Origin: Thermanaerosceptrum fracticalcis
GTDB taxonomy: Bacteria > Bacillota > Peptococcia > DRI-13
Length of the DNA stretch: 64,000 nucleotides
NCBI RefSeq assembly: GCF_000746025.2
Contig: NZ_CP045798.1
Location: 372,001 to 436,000 of the forward strand
Direction of reading: 5' to 3'
In this document: positions 35,662-43,757 of the stretch, in pieces
How the letters are laid out: each line of letters opens with the position of its first letter
How positions within the stretch are numbered: position 1 is the first letter of the stretch
Notes under the pieces: model-generated
What the model was told of the DNA's origin: nothing
Databases searched by the model: none
The model's input: only the letters and a program-made list of their open reading frames with translations
Position numbers and translations under genes: made by a program

Positions 35662-35676
35662 AAGGAGGTCTTTGAA

Positions 35677-37140
35677 ATGGCAAAATTCAAGTATAAATTT
35701 CAAATGTATAAACACCTGCAGGCCAATATCCCCAATATCTATGCTGAAGCGAAAAAAATCCCTGATGAAATAGGGATTCCTGCAGAGATCAGAGGAAAAT
35801 TTGGTCTAACGGGTGCTATCTCCGGGTGTCCTGCACCCCTGAGAGATGACATCATGGAGGCTGGCGAACGTGGCAGTAAAGAGGTTATTCCTCTGGCCAA
35901 ACTGGTCGATGAAATCCGGGAAATTGTCAAAGATGTCTATGGCGATGAGTGGGATGTGGCACCCACCAGTACATGTGAAGCTGCTCTCTGGGTTACTTTT
36001 GACTCTCTCTTTACTCCTCCCATGCTGGGAAGAGGCGACAACTACCGGGCACGGTATATTGCTCCTTATGAGAAACACCTCCATCATCAGGGTGCCTACG
36101 GCAGACCTTTTCCGGGACGGTTTAAAGATATTTTCGCCGACCGCGGCTCTACAGCCGGTGAACTGGGCTTCTATGGTAAGCGCCAGAATAACCTTGACAC
36201 AGTAATCGTACCTCTGGCCGGAGCAAAATACGAATGTCATGGTATTAAATATCACCCTGTTCCCCTTTTAACAGGTGTGGACCCTGATGAATCTATCGAA
36301 ATTTTGGCCCAGTATGCGGAAATCCACGCGCCTTACTTAACCGGTTTTACTTCCTTAGGTTATACAACCCCAGGTTACGGTTATGGTGTCAAAGATGAAA
36401 GCGGCGAGCCTTTGTTAAGCAGATATATTGCCGAATTAGCTCATTCCTATGACCTGCCTTACGTGGTAGACAATGCCTGGGGATTGCCCTTTGTGGGTTA
36501 TAATCCTACCAAGACTGGTGCCGATATTGTTGTCTATGCTATGGATAAAGCCACAGGCTCTCCGACCAGCGGTTTAATCATTGGTAAAGAAGAATATATG
36601 GTACCTATCCGCAGGGCTATGGGTATGCATGGGGACCGTTACGGTACTACTGCTTCCTATGGTAAAGCTGCTTATGTAACCTTTGACCCTGGTAAAGAAG
36701 CTCTTCTCGGCCAGATCCAGGCCTTGAAGGTATTACGTGACAGACCGGAAGTATTGACCAAACCCACTGATGACTTGTATCGCGTGGTTAAGGAAGAGTT
36801 TGACAAGATTGATCCCAAACTCCGCGACGGCATCATCATTACCAAGGCGTATAACGGTACTGCCGTAGAAGTCAACTATGAAGGAACCTGGAAAGACGGT
36901 GAAATGGGTATTCCTATCTTCTCCATTGAAGATATGTATGCCGGAACCAATATCTTCCAGACAGGAATGGGTGCCATGGGTGTTATTCCTACTGTGGCCT
37001 ATGACGGCAACATCTATCTTTCTACCGGCTTAGGTACTACTGACAACAAAGGTAATCTCATTGAAGAAGTAGCCCGCTACGGTGTGCAGGCCCTGGTAAG
37101 ACTCATTGAAATCACCTGCAAGTATGCGGGCGTGCTTTAA
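35677..37140 (+). CDS. PLP-dependent enzyme, fold type I (aminotransferase V/SelA-like)
   Basis: A 487-aa fold-type I PLP enzyme. Asp265 in YVVDNAWGLPF would hold the pyridine nitrogen and Lys291 in VYAMDKATGSPTSG would form the Schiff base; the GSPTSGLIIGKEE loop recalls SelA/SepSecS-like enzymes. The N-terminal 90 residues have no match I know. The substrate is unknown. AGGAGG sits ahead of ATG 35677. It lies between a RidA protein and an FAD oxidoreductase, consistent with amino-acid or amine breakdown. It could be a lyase, mutase partner or aminotransferase. Confidence 0.75.
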   Translation: MAKFKYKFQMYKHLQANIPNIYAEAKKIPDEIGIPAEIRGKFGLTGAISGCPAPLRDDIMEAGERGSKEVIPLAKLVDEIREIVKDVYGDEWDVAPTSTCEAALWVTFDSLFTPPMLGRGDNYRARYIAPYEKHLHHQGAYGRPFPGRFKDIFADRGSTAGELGFYGKRQNNLDTVIVPLAGAKYECHGIKYHPVPLLTGVDPDESIEILAQYAEIHAPYLTGFTSLGYTTPGYGYGVKDESGEPLLSRYIAELAHSYDLPYVVDNAWGLPFVGYNPTKTGADIVVYAMDKATGSPTSGLIIGKEEYMVPIRRAMGMHGDRYGTTASYGKAAYVTFDPGKEALLGQIQALKVLRDRPEVLTKPTDDLYRVVKEEFDKIDPKLRDGIIITKAYNGTAVEVNYEGTWKDGEMGIPIFSIEDMYAGTNIFQTGMGAMGVIPTVAYDGNIYLSTGLGTTDNKGNLIEEVARYGVQALVRLIEITCKYAGVL

Positions 37141-37171
37141 CCAACAACTAACAGCAATGAGGGGGATATAT

Positions 37172-38452
37172 ATGGTTAAAGTTGTGGTGGTGGGCGGTGG
37201 CTGGGCCGGGACGGCAGCAGCTATCACCGCTCGTAAGGCAGGGGCCGATGTATTAGTCCTGGAACGTACGGATATGTTCCTTGGTACTGGACTGGTTGGC
37301 GGCATTATGCGCAACAATGGCCGTTTTGTCGCCACGGAGGAATCCAGGGCCATGGGAGCAAACGAGTTATTTGACGCGGTTGACGAAACGGCAAGACATA
37401 AGAACATTGAATTTCCCGGACACAAGCATGCCACCCTTTATGATGTGGCTAAGATTGAGCCTGCTGTAAGACGCAAACTGGATCAGGCGGGGGTCAAATA
37501 TAAACTCCAGTGCCGCGTTGCCGATGTAAAAATGGACGGAAAGAAAATTGTGGCCGTTATCGACCAGGATAAAAACGAATACAGCGCAGATGTCTTTATT
37601 GAGACTACAGGTACGGCCGGGCCCCAGGGGAACTGTTTAAAGTATGGTAACGGCTGTGCCATGTGTATTTACCGCTGTCCCACCTTTGGTCCCCGTATTG
37701 CCCTGGCCACCAAATGTGGCGTTGAGGAGTTTGTCGGTAAAAAAGCTGACGGCTCCGTAGGGGCCATGAGCGGTTCCTGTAAACTTCACAAGGATTCTTT
37801 ATCGGAAGAAATTCAAAAGGAATTAAACACCAAAGGCGTGGCTGTAATCCCCATTCCTGCAGAACTGCAGAAAAAAGGCGCTTTGGAAACGAAGGCCTGC
37901 CAGCAGTATGCTTTAAAGGAATTTGCGGAAAATATTATTCTCCTGGATACGGGCCATGCCAAGTTAATGACACCTTTCTATCCCCTGGAAACATTACGGC
38001 AGATTCCCGGTTTTGAGAATGCCAGGTATGAAGACCCCTATGCCGGCGGTATTGGTAACTCCATACGGTATCTCGCCCTTTCACCCCGGGACAATACCCT
38101 GAAAACTCAAGGGTTAGATAATCTTTTCTGCGGGGGTGAAAAGGCCGGTCTCTTAGTAGGACATACAGAAGCCATTGTTACCGGCAGCCTGGCAGGTCAT
38201 AACGCTGTCCGTTATGCCGCCGGCAAAGACCTGGTGGAAATACCAATTGCTCTTACCATTGGCGATGCCATTGCCCATGTGAATGAGCAGATGAAAACGG
38301 AAACAGGTATCACCAAGAAATATACCTTCTCCGGTTCTGTTTATTTCGAAAGAATGAAAGAACTGGGGCTTTATACGACGGATGTTCAGAAAATCAAAAA
38401 CCGGGTAGAAAAAGCGGGAATGACAGGTATCTACAATCAAAAGGTGGTTTAA
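37172..38452 (+). CDS. FAD-dependent oxidoreductase with Cys cluster
   Basis: A 426-aa flavoprotein of the GidA/glucose-inhibited-division-like FAD fold. VVVVGGGWAGTAAA (residues 4-17) is the dinucleotide-binding motif with the Glu at the end of beta-2 (LVLERTD). GNGCAMCIYRCPTFG has Cys162, Cys165 and Cys169 in a CxxCxxxC pattern near the flavin domain, suggesting a redox disulfide or Fe-S site. FCGGEKAGLLVGHTEAI is the C-terminal FAD-contact block. ATG 37172 follows GAGGGGG, 31 nt after the PLP gene. Likely an amino-acid or imine oxidoreductase, by context only. Confidence 0.78.
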   Translation: MVKVVVVGGGWAGTAAAITARKAGADVLVLERTDMFLGTGLVGGIMRNNGRFVATEESRAMGANELFDAVDETARHKNIEFPGHKHATLYDVAKIEPAVRRKLDQAGVKYKLQCRVADVKMDGKKIVAVIDQDKNEYSADVFIETTGTAGPQGNCLKYGNGCAMCIYRCPTFGPRIALATKCGVEEFVGKKADGSVGAMSGSCKLHKDSLSEEIQKELNTKGVAVIPIPAELQKKGALETKACQQYALKEFAENIILLDTGHAKLMTPFYPLETLRQIPGFENARYEDPYAGGIGNSIRYLALSPRDNTLKTQGLDNLFCGGEKAGLLVGHTEAIVTGSLAGHNAVRYAAGKDLVEIPIALTIGDAIAHVNEQMKTETGITKKYTFSGSVYFERMKELGLYTTDVQKIKNRVEKAGMTGIYNQKVV

Positions 38453-38478
38453 AGGTCACTCTTTTCGTAAAGAGGCCG

Positions 38479-38507
38479 AAAAAGGGCAGCTTCGGCTGCC
38501 CTTTTTC
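38479..38507 (+). terminator. terminator splitting the RidA-PLP-FAD genes from the B12 genes
   Basis: GGGCAGC-TTCG-GCTGCCC with A- and T-rich flanks: an extra-stable tetraloop hairpin and a T-run. Confidence 0.85.
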
Positions 38508-38752
38508 AGTTGGTAGTTGATAGTTGTTAGTTGTTAGTTGGTAGTGATCTTTAACGTGAACCGTTAACAGTTAACCGTGAACCGAATTCCGACTGCCGAC
38601 CTCCGACTGGCGAATTCCGACAATGCTGTATTAGAACATGGACTAGGAAGCAATTAAACTCGGAAATCGGAAATCGGATATCGGGAGGCGAAGCCGTATT
38701 CGCCAAAAAAGACGTCGGATATCGGAAATCAGAAGTCGAAAATCGCCATGAG
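38508..38752. repeat. composite degenerate intergenic repeat
   Basis: TAGTTGTTAGTTGTTAGTTGG units, then TTAACGTGAACCGTTAACAG units, then CGGAAATCGGAAATCGGATATC units with an embedded GGGAGGCGAAGCCG. No coding sense was seen. The last unit type and the GAGGCxAAGCCG core return near 58560. Confidence 0.65.
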
Positions 38753-38767
38753 AAAGGACGTGAAGCG

Positions 38768-39025
38768 ATGCCTGCCGTTTTACAACAGGTTATGGATGCT
38801 CTCGATGTAGAAACCTTTTTGGTTTGCAGCTGTGAAGACGAGGGCAGGAAGCTCATCATGGAATTAATGAAAGACATAGGCTTTAAAGATATTGATGTGG
38901 TTTTTATTGAATTCATGGGGCCTGGCGTGCGGGTAAGGGCCAGGGCTTATTTACACCGGGCTGGTGACCGTTACGGTTGGCTCTTAGGCGAGGGAGGGGA
39001 AACAGAACATGAATTCAGCAAATAA
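38768..39025 (+). CDS. small protein overlapping the B12 enzyme gene, 85 aa
   Basis: An acidic 85-aa alpha/beta protein with a Cys-x-Cys in LVCSCEDEG. Its last codons overlap the start of the B12-binding protein gene by 17 bases, so translation is coupled and a subunit or partner role is likely. It is smaller than the S subunits of known B12 mutases and has no B12 motif of its own. No family recognised. Confidence 0.7.
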   Translation: MPAVLQQVMDALDVETFLVCSCEDEGRKLIMELMKDIGFKDIDVVFIEFMGPGVRVRARAYLHRAGDRYGWLLGEGGETEHEFSK

Positions 39026-40838
39026 GAAGAAGGTTCTTTTAGCACCTTTGGACCCCGTCCATGATATCGGCCTGAAGATGATCCACCGGGCCATCCGGGA
39101 AGCCGGGCATACAGCAGTGCTCTTGTCGCCGGATTTGCCGGTAGAAGAAGTTATCCGGGCCATCATGGAAGAAAAGGCTGACACAGTTCTCTTAAGCCGG
39201 ACCCTGGGCTACGGTGTGGCCGAATTACTGGCTAAATTCGTAGACTTACTGGACGCCGCCGGACTAAGGGAAAAAGTCAAAGTGGGGATAGGCGGTATGG
39301 CCATTCGTTCTGAATTGGCTGCAGAGTTAGGCTTTGATGCGGGTTTCGGCCCTGGAACGACTATTGAAGAAGCCCTGGCTTTCGTAGAGGGACGGGAGTA
39401 TAATCCCGAGGCCAATAAGGTGAGAAAAGAAAAAGTAGATCTTACGGCAGGGTATTCCTATAAATTTAAACATGCCGGTATAGCCGTGCTCTTGGATAAA
39501 ATTACTTCTCAGATTATGACCTGGTGTGAGGATAAGAGTTCGCCGGGTGTTATCAGGGCCCAGCTGCGTGATGAGTACTGGGACAAAGAGGAGTGGTTAA
39601 AAGGGACCGGCAATAAAGGATTTTATGATAAATATCCCGAGTACTGCGGTGATGTGGCCAAAGCTTATTACCTAGAGGGAAAAATCCATCCTAAAACGAG
39701 ACTGTTGACTCCCGAGGAAAGTGAAGCTTACAACAGGTATGTACAAAGGACGAAAAAACGGATGGTACTAAACAAGATCCAACATACCCGGAAACTGCCC
39801 ATTGTCTTTAACCAGTATGGTACAGGCTGTCCTATCCTGGACACGGGCCATATTAAAGTGAGTGAGGCATGGGGAGCTGACGGGGTGGTTCACTTTGACC
39901 CCTCATGGGGAGCCAGGACCGAGGGCTTTCTAGAGGGGTTTGTTGCCCATGCTGAAGACGGTACCGTCATTACACCGGAAAACATGTATCGTTTGAGCCA
40001 GGCCCGGGAAAGGTCTACCTTGTGGCAGGTTCGGGCCCACCGGGGGCTAAATACACCTGAGACCGTAGTTTTAGCGGCCAAACTGGGGGCAGATTTGACC
40101 AAGATAAACATCGCCTACGGCAGCCTGGGCGCGGGGACCGACCCGGCCAGGATGACCATCGATGGTTTCCATGCCATTAAATATGCTGCCAAGTACAAGC
40201 TTCCTTTTGATATCGTCACCAATGAAGAGCTCACAGGAGTCCCCGCCTATAAAGCTTTCAGCGGTATGCTCATTGTGGCCGCTCTGGCTTTGAAATTGGG
40301 GGCACGCCCCATTCTCCAGCCCCTTTTCTGCTACTGCCCCGAATGTATGATTAGCGGTTCCATGGAAGATAACTATATCGATTTTAATTCCACCAAAGTC
40401 TTCGCCCTTCGTCAAATTCTGGATGCACCTATTTGGCCCGGCGCTCCTATTGGCTTCCTGACCCAGACAGAAGACCGGGTCCAGTCTTCTGTAAGCACCT
40501 CTCTTCATGCCATGCTGGCCTGCTCCCTCCAGGTTGAAGCAATTTCCATTGCCTCGGCCGATGAGGCCTATGCAGGCGGACCTATCAGCGTACCGGCTAA
40601 AATCGATACTTTACGGGGTGTGGAAGAAGCCTTCCGCTTCCTGGGACAGGACGACATCAGGCCTTCCGAACGGGCTAACCAGTGGGCCCAGGAGATGGTG
40701 GAAGGTATTAAAAGGGTTTTGACTAAAGTAGCTGAACGGGATGATTTTGTTCAAACTCTCTATGAAGGCCTCCTGGGCAGTAAAGAAGAAGGTGCCTATC
40801 CGGGCCGCGCAGGAAAAGGGACGGTCATTATAAAGTAA
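39009..40838 (+). CDS. B12-binding mutase-like protein, 609 aa
   Basis: Residues 7-135 form a Rossmann B12-binding domain: KVLLAPLDPVHDIGLKMI carries the lower-ligand His18 and Gly21 of the H-x-x-G core, with Asp15 one place off the usual DxHxxG, then VGIGGMAIRSELAAELG and the GFGPGT block. Residues 150-600 look like a TIM-barrel catalytic part of the glutamate-mutase E type (KINIAYGSLGAGTDPARM, EELTGVPAYKAFSGM, a Cys-rich FCYCPECMISGS). Substrate unknown. This would be a B12-dependent carbon-skeleton mutase or aminomutase with both domains fused. Starts at ATG 39009 behind GAGGGG. Confidence 0.72.
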   Translation: MNSANKKKVLLAPLDPVHDIGLKMIHRAIREAGHTAVLLSPDLPVEEVIRAIMEEKADTVLLSRTLGYGVAELLAKFVDLLDAAGLREKVKVGIGGMAIRSELAAELGFDAGFGPGTTIEEALAFVEGREYNPEANKVRKEKVDLTAGYSYKFKHAGIAVLLDKITSQIMTWCEDKSSPGVIRAQLRDEYWDKEEWLKGTGNKGFYDKYPEYCGDVAKAYYLEGKIHPKTRLLTPEESEAYNRYVQRTKKRMVLNKIQHTRKLPIVFNQYGTGCPILDTGHIKVSEAWGADGVVHFDPSWGARTEGFLEGFVAHAEDGTVITPENMYRLSQARERSTLWQVRAHRGLNTPETVVLAAKLGADLTKINIAYGSLGAGTDPARMTIDGFHAIKYAAKYKLPFDIVTNEELTGVPAYKAFSGMLIVAALALKLGARPILQPLFCYCPECMISGSMEDNYIDFNSTKVFALRQILDAPIWPGAPIGFLTQTEDRVQSSVSTSLHAMLACSLQVEAISIASADEAYAGGPISVPAKIDTLRGVEEAFRFLGQDDIRPSERANQWAQEMVEGIKRVLTKVAERDDFVQTLYEGLLGSKEEGAYPGRAGKGTVIIK

Positions 40839-40856
40839 GCATTGCTTTGGGTTATG

Positions 40857-40893
40857 TATCCCGTTACCCGTCACCCGCCACCCGCTTCCCGAA
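40857..40893. repeat. short CCCGTxAC-type repeat
   Basis: Four imperfect units (CCCGTTA, CCCGTCA, CCCGCCA, CCCGCTT) follow the B12 gene. The rest of the 40839-41020 gap shows nothing I can name; no cobalamin riboswitch was seen. Confidence 0.45.
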
Positions 40894-41020
40894 AATTACG
40901 GGAATATGAAAGATGACATGATAAAAGTTTAACGGGACAAGCAGGAATACGCTTTCTTTTTGCATAATTAATACAGCATGCCCTTTCGGGAACAACAGAC
41001 AGAAAGAAGGCTTATGCGAA

Positions 41021-42037
41021 ATGTCGAAAATTATTGGGATTGCCGGTACAGCTAAAAACACAGGTAAAACGACGACGACTACGGCCATTATGGAGAAGGT
41101 CTACAGCCATAAACTAAAGCTGGGCCTGACCAGTATCGGCTATGACGGTGAGGTCATGGATAATGTCACGGGTTTACCCAAACCCAGGATCCGGGCGGAA
41201 AAAGGTACCGTTGTGGCTATTGCCCAGTCTTGTCTCGCCGCGGGTTCGGCGGATATTGAGGTTCTGGCAACCACTGATATCCGGACGCCTTTGGGCAAAA
41301 TTGTTATCGGTGAGGTTAAGGAGCCAGGTCTCGTGGTCATTGCCGGGGCCAACAAGAGCTCGGAAGTCAGGATCGTCAATAAGCTCCTAAAAGAACAGGG
41401 TTGTGACCTGGTCCTGGTGGACGGTGCATTAAACCGCATCGCCCCTATGGTAGAAACCCAGGGATTGATTGTGGCCACAGGTGCAGCCAGAACCACTAAT
41501 CTTCCGAAATTAGCCGAGGAGACCTCTTGTATGTCGGCTATATTGAATTTACCTCCTTGGCCGGAAAAGGAAAAAGCGACGCTGGTATCTACCTCCCTTC
41601 TTAATGAAGCCATGGTGAAAGAACTTTTACAGCGCGTAACCTCCGAAACCAGGGAAATTGTAGTGACGGGTATTATTGGGGAAAAGAGCTTCCAGGCTTT
41701 GTTAGACCTGGGGAAAGATATTTTACCGGGGAAGGCTCTGGTTCTCCCGGATCCTATCAAGGTCCTGGTGGCCGGTGCTCCGGACCTGATGTTCGAAGTA
41801 ATAGCGAGACTGGCCGACAGCGGTACACCTGTTTATGTGCAAAAGCCGGTGAAATTACTGGCTATCACCGTAAACCCTTTCTATCCCCGTTATCGTTATA
41901 CCTCCCATGATTACGAACCGGCCTATGTAGAAAAGGAAGAGTTAAAACAAAGCATCCAGCAAAAATGTAAGGTGCCTGTGGTTGATGTGGTGGAAGAAGG
42001 TATAGACCGCTTATGGGCGACTTTAGGCCTCGAATAA
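41021..42037 (+). CDS. P-loop NTPase associated with the B12 enzyme
   Basis: A 338-aa protein with Walker A GTAKNTGKT at residues 9-17 and a long, otherwise unfamiliar body (VLVDGALNRIAPMVETQG is probably the Walker B region). B12 mutases often need a nucleotide-driven chaperone that exchanges damaged cofactor, and the position next to the B12 gene suggests that role here, but the sequence is not clearly MeaB/ArgK. No signal peptide or membrane span. Confidence 0.65.
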   Translation: MSKIIGIAGTAKNTGKTTTTTAIMEKVYSHKLKLGLTSIGYDGEVMDNVTGLPKPRIRAEKGTVVAIAQSCLAAGSADIEVLATTDIRTPLGKIVIGEVKEPGLVVIAGANKSSEVRIVNKLLKEQGCDLVLVDGALNRIAPMVETQGLIVATGAARTTNLPKLAEETSCMSAILNLPPWPEKEKATLVSTSLLNEAMVKELLQRVTSETREIVVTGIIGEKSFQALLDLGKDILPGKALVLPDPIKVLVAGAPDLMFEVIARLADSGTPVYVQKPVKLLAITVNPFYPRYRYTSHDYEPAYVEKEELKQSIQQKCKVPVVDVVEEGIDRLWATLGLE

Positions 42038-42048
42038 GTACAAAGAAA

Positions 42049-42079
42049 CAAAAACGCAGCTTCAGGGCTGCGTTTTTGT
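42049..42079. terminator. bidirectional terminator
   Basis: AAAACGCAGC/GCTGCGTTTT stem (42051-42060 with 42067-42076), flanked by A- and T-runs; serves the NTPase gene (+) and the small acidic gene (-). Confidence 0.85.
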
Positions 42080-42080
42080 T

Positions 42081-42212
42081 TTAGAGGATGGGTATATCAT
42101 CTAAGTCCTCATCTGCTTTAGGTTCGTTATCAGTTTCCTCTGTGGACGGTGATTCATCCTCCAGGTAGAGAGGAAACTGGGGATCTTTCCAGTAGGGAAT
42201 AGGTTTCTGCAC
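42081..42212 (-). CDS. small acidic protein, 43 aa
   Basis: GTG 42212 stands behind a strong GGGAGGTG and opens a 43-codon frame with a Pro/Trp-containing head (MQKPIPYWKDPQFPLYLEDE) and a very acidic tail. The frame is open further upstream, but without a site. It abuts a terminator. No known family; possibly a regulatory or cofactor-handling miniprotein. Confidence 0.5.
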   Translation of the reverse strand: MQKPIPYWKDPQFPLYLEDESPSTEETDNEPKADEDLDDIPIL

Positions 42213-42380
42213 CGTTTTCACCTCCCGTTTTATTTTTATCATTCCCGGGTGGTGATGAAATAAATGAAGTTTTTTCACTATGTAAGTGATGTAAAATGAA
42301 ATAATTAAGAATAAGTATAATGAAAATGGGCAAACGATTTGCTAAAATATTTATCAATATCAACTGAAAAAAGGAAGTGG

Positions 42381-43031
42381 ATGCAATTGTCCCTCGTCAC
42401 CTTATTTATTACCGCTTTTATTATGGGTTTTTCAGGTGCCATGATGCCGGGGCCCCTCTTAACAGTCAATATCAATGAATCCTACCGGCGAGGGATCAGT
42501 GCGGGACCTCTACTGATCATGGGGCATGGGTTCTTGGAACTGCTGCTGGTTATTGGCTTGACCCTTGGTTTGGGGGCAGTCTTGGTTCTCCCTCTCGTGA
42601 AGGGTGTCATTGCCCTTGTGGGTGGGCTTGTTCTCTTATGGATGGGCTGGGATATGGTGAAGGAAGCCTGGCAGGGTGCCGTGTCCCTGGAGTTAGCGGC
42701 AGGTGGCGAGGTGAAAGGGATGCAGCCCGTGCTGGCCGGGGCGGTCGTTAGTTTGTCCAACCCCTACTGGGTTTTATGGTGGGCCACCATTGGGGTGACT
42801 TATGTAACCCTGGCCTTGCAAAAAGGTATTCTCGGTCTTGCTGTTTTTCTCACAGGTCATGTGCTTTCCGATTTTGTCTGGTATACTGCCGTCTCCCTGG
42901 CCGTTGTCAGCGGCAGAAAATTATTGAGCGACAAAGTATACCGGGGCATTTTGATCACCTGCGGCCTTTTCTTACTCTATCTGGCCATTTATTTCATCTG
43001 GTCAGGCAAGAACTTTCTGCTAGGTACTTAA
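42381..43031 (+). CDS. LysE/RhtB family transporter
   Basis: A 216-aa membrane protein with about six hydrophobic segments. FIMGFSGAMMPGPLLTVNINES near the N-terminus is the LysE/RhtB signature (PGP plus the following polar residues), and SLSNPYWVLWWATIGV is the second conserved block. These proteins export amino acids. It lies behind the B12/NTPase genes and could export a product or toxic excess of that pathway. ATG 42381 follows GGAAGTGG. Confidence 0.85.
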   Translation: MQLSLVTLFITAFIMGFSGAMMPGPLLTVNINESYRRGISAGPLLIMGHGFLELLLVIGLTLGLGAVLVLPLVKGVIALVGGLVLLWMGWDMVKEAWQGAVSLELAAGGEVKGMQPVLAGAVVSLSNPYWVLWWATIGVTYVTLALQKGILGLAVFLTGHVLSDFVWYTAVSLAVVSGRKLLSDKVYRGILITCGLFLLYLAIYFIWSGKNFLLGT

Positions 43032-43230
43032 GATACGACTTTCCGACATCCGATTTCAGTTACCTGAGATTCAGTGACCGGAGTTCGGCACCTGTGTAAG
43101 TGACCAGAGTCCAGTGTCCAGTATCCGGTATATTAAACTGGTTACTGGTCACAGGTCACCGGTCACTAAACTAAAAAGTAACTGCGAACTTTTACACTAC
43201 CAACTACCAACTATCAACTAACAACTAATT
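43032..43230. repeat. composite degenerate intergenic repeat
   Basis: CCGACATCCGATTTC-type, then GTGACCAGAGTCCAGTGTCC-type, then CACTACCAACTACCAACTAT-type units in series, filling the gap before ylbF. Confidence 0.65.
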
Positions 43231-43249
43231 CAAAAAAGGAGGTAAAACA

Positions 43250-43591
43250 ATGGTCTACGACAAAGCCCATGAGCTGGCGAAAGCCCTGAGGTTTAGTCCT
43301 GAATACAGGCAGTTTAAGGAAGCCAAAGAAAAAATTAGCCGCAATCCGGAAAGCCAAAAAATATTAGAGGATTTCCACAAAAAGCAGTTGGAAATCCAGA
43401 CCATGCAGATGCTAGGTAAGGAAATACCACCGGAGAAAATGCGTGAATATGAAAAGATGTCGGAGATCTTAAATTATCACCCCAGTGTCCGGGAATTTCT
43501 CCAGGCTGAGTATAAAATAGCCCAGATGTTCGCCGACATCCAAAAAATACTGGCCGAGGCTCTTGACCTGGAATTGCCGAAAAATGAATGA
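43250..43591 (+). CDS. YlbF/YmcA family protein
   Basis: A 113-aa helical protein of the YlbF/YmcA (Com_YlbF) family: KAHELAKALRFSPEYRQFKEA at the start and YHPSVREFLQAEYKIAQMF near the end. In Bacillus these proteins form a complex that directs RNase Y and affects sporulation, competence and biofilm. AAGGAGG precedes the ATG. Confidence 0.85.
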   Translation: MVYDKAHELAKALRFSPEYRQFKEAKEKISRNPESQKILEDFHKKQLEIQTMQMLGKEIPPEKMREYEKMSEILNYHPSVREFLQAEYKIAQMFADIQKILAEALDLELPKNE

Positions 43592-43644
43592 AAGGTATTG
43601 CCAGATTAGAACTGTTTGAATTATAATAAAAAAAACTTAATATT

Positions 43645-43694
43645 GAGTGCTAAGCGAGAGGGAGTGTGAGATCAGGAGAGCAAGCCGAGTAGAG
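43645..43694 (+). promoter_or_regulatory. NAG-triplet array 1 (TRAP-type) in trpP leader
   Basis: GAG/CAG/AAG triplets start at 43645, 43652, 43656, 43662, 43668, 43673, 43678, 43682, 43687 and 43692; most are spaced 2-3 nt apart, as TRAP requires. Confidence 0.65.
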
Positions 43695-43725
43695 TGTCGT
43701 TTGGATTTTTACCATATTAAAAGAT

Positions 43726-43757
43726 TAGTTAGTTGAGAGGAGTTTAGAAGAGATGAG
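43726..43757 (+). promoter_or_regulatory. NAG-triplet array 2 (TRAP-type) over the trpP start
   Basis: TAG/GAG triplets begin at 43726, 43730, 43735, 43740, 43745, 43750 and 43755, the last six at an exact 5-nt period. They cover the ribosome binding site (GAGAGGAG) and the ATG at 43753, so tryptophan-loaded TRAP bound here would block translation, as shown for trpP of Bacillus subtilis. Confidence 0.75.

Noticed and set aside
40839-41020. cobalamin riboswitch near the B12 genes
   Set aside because: No B12-box-like sequence found here or ahead of 38768.
43592-43752. T-box leader for trpP
   Set aside because: No specifier-type long leader or TGGNACC-like T-box sequence; the NAG-triplet arrays explain the leader better.
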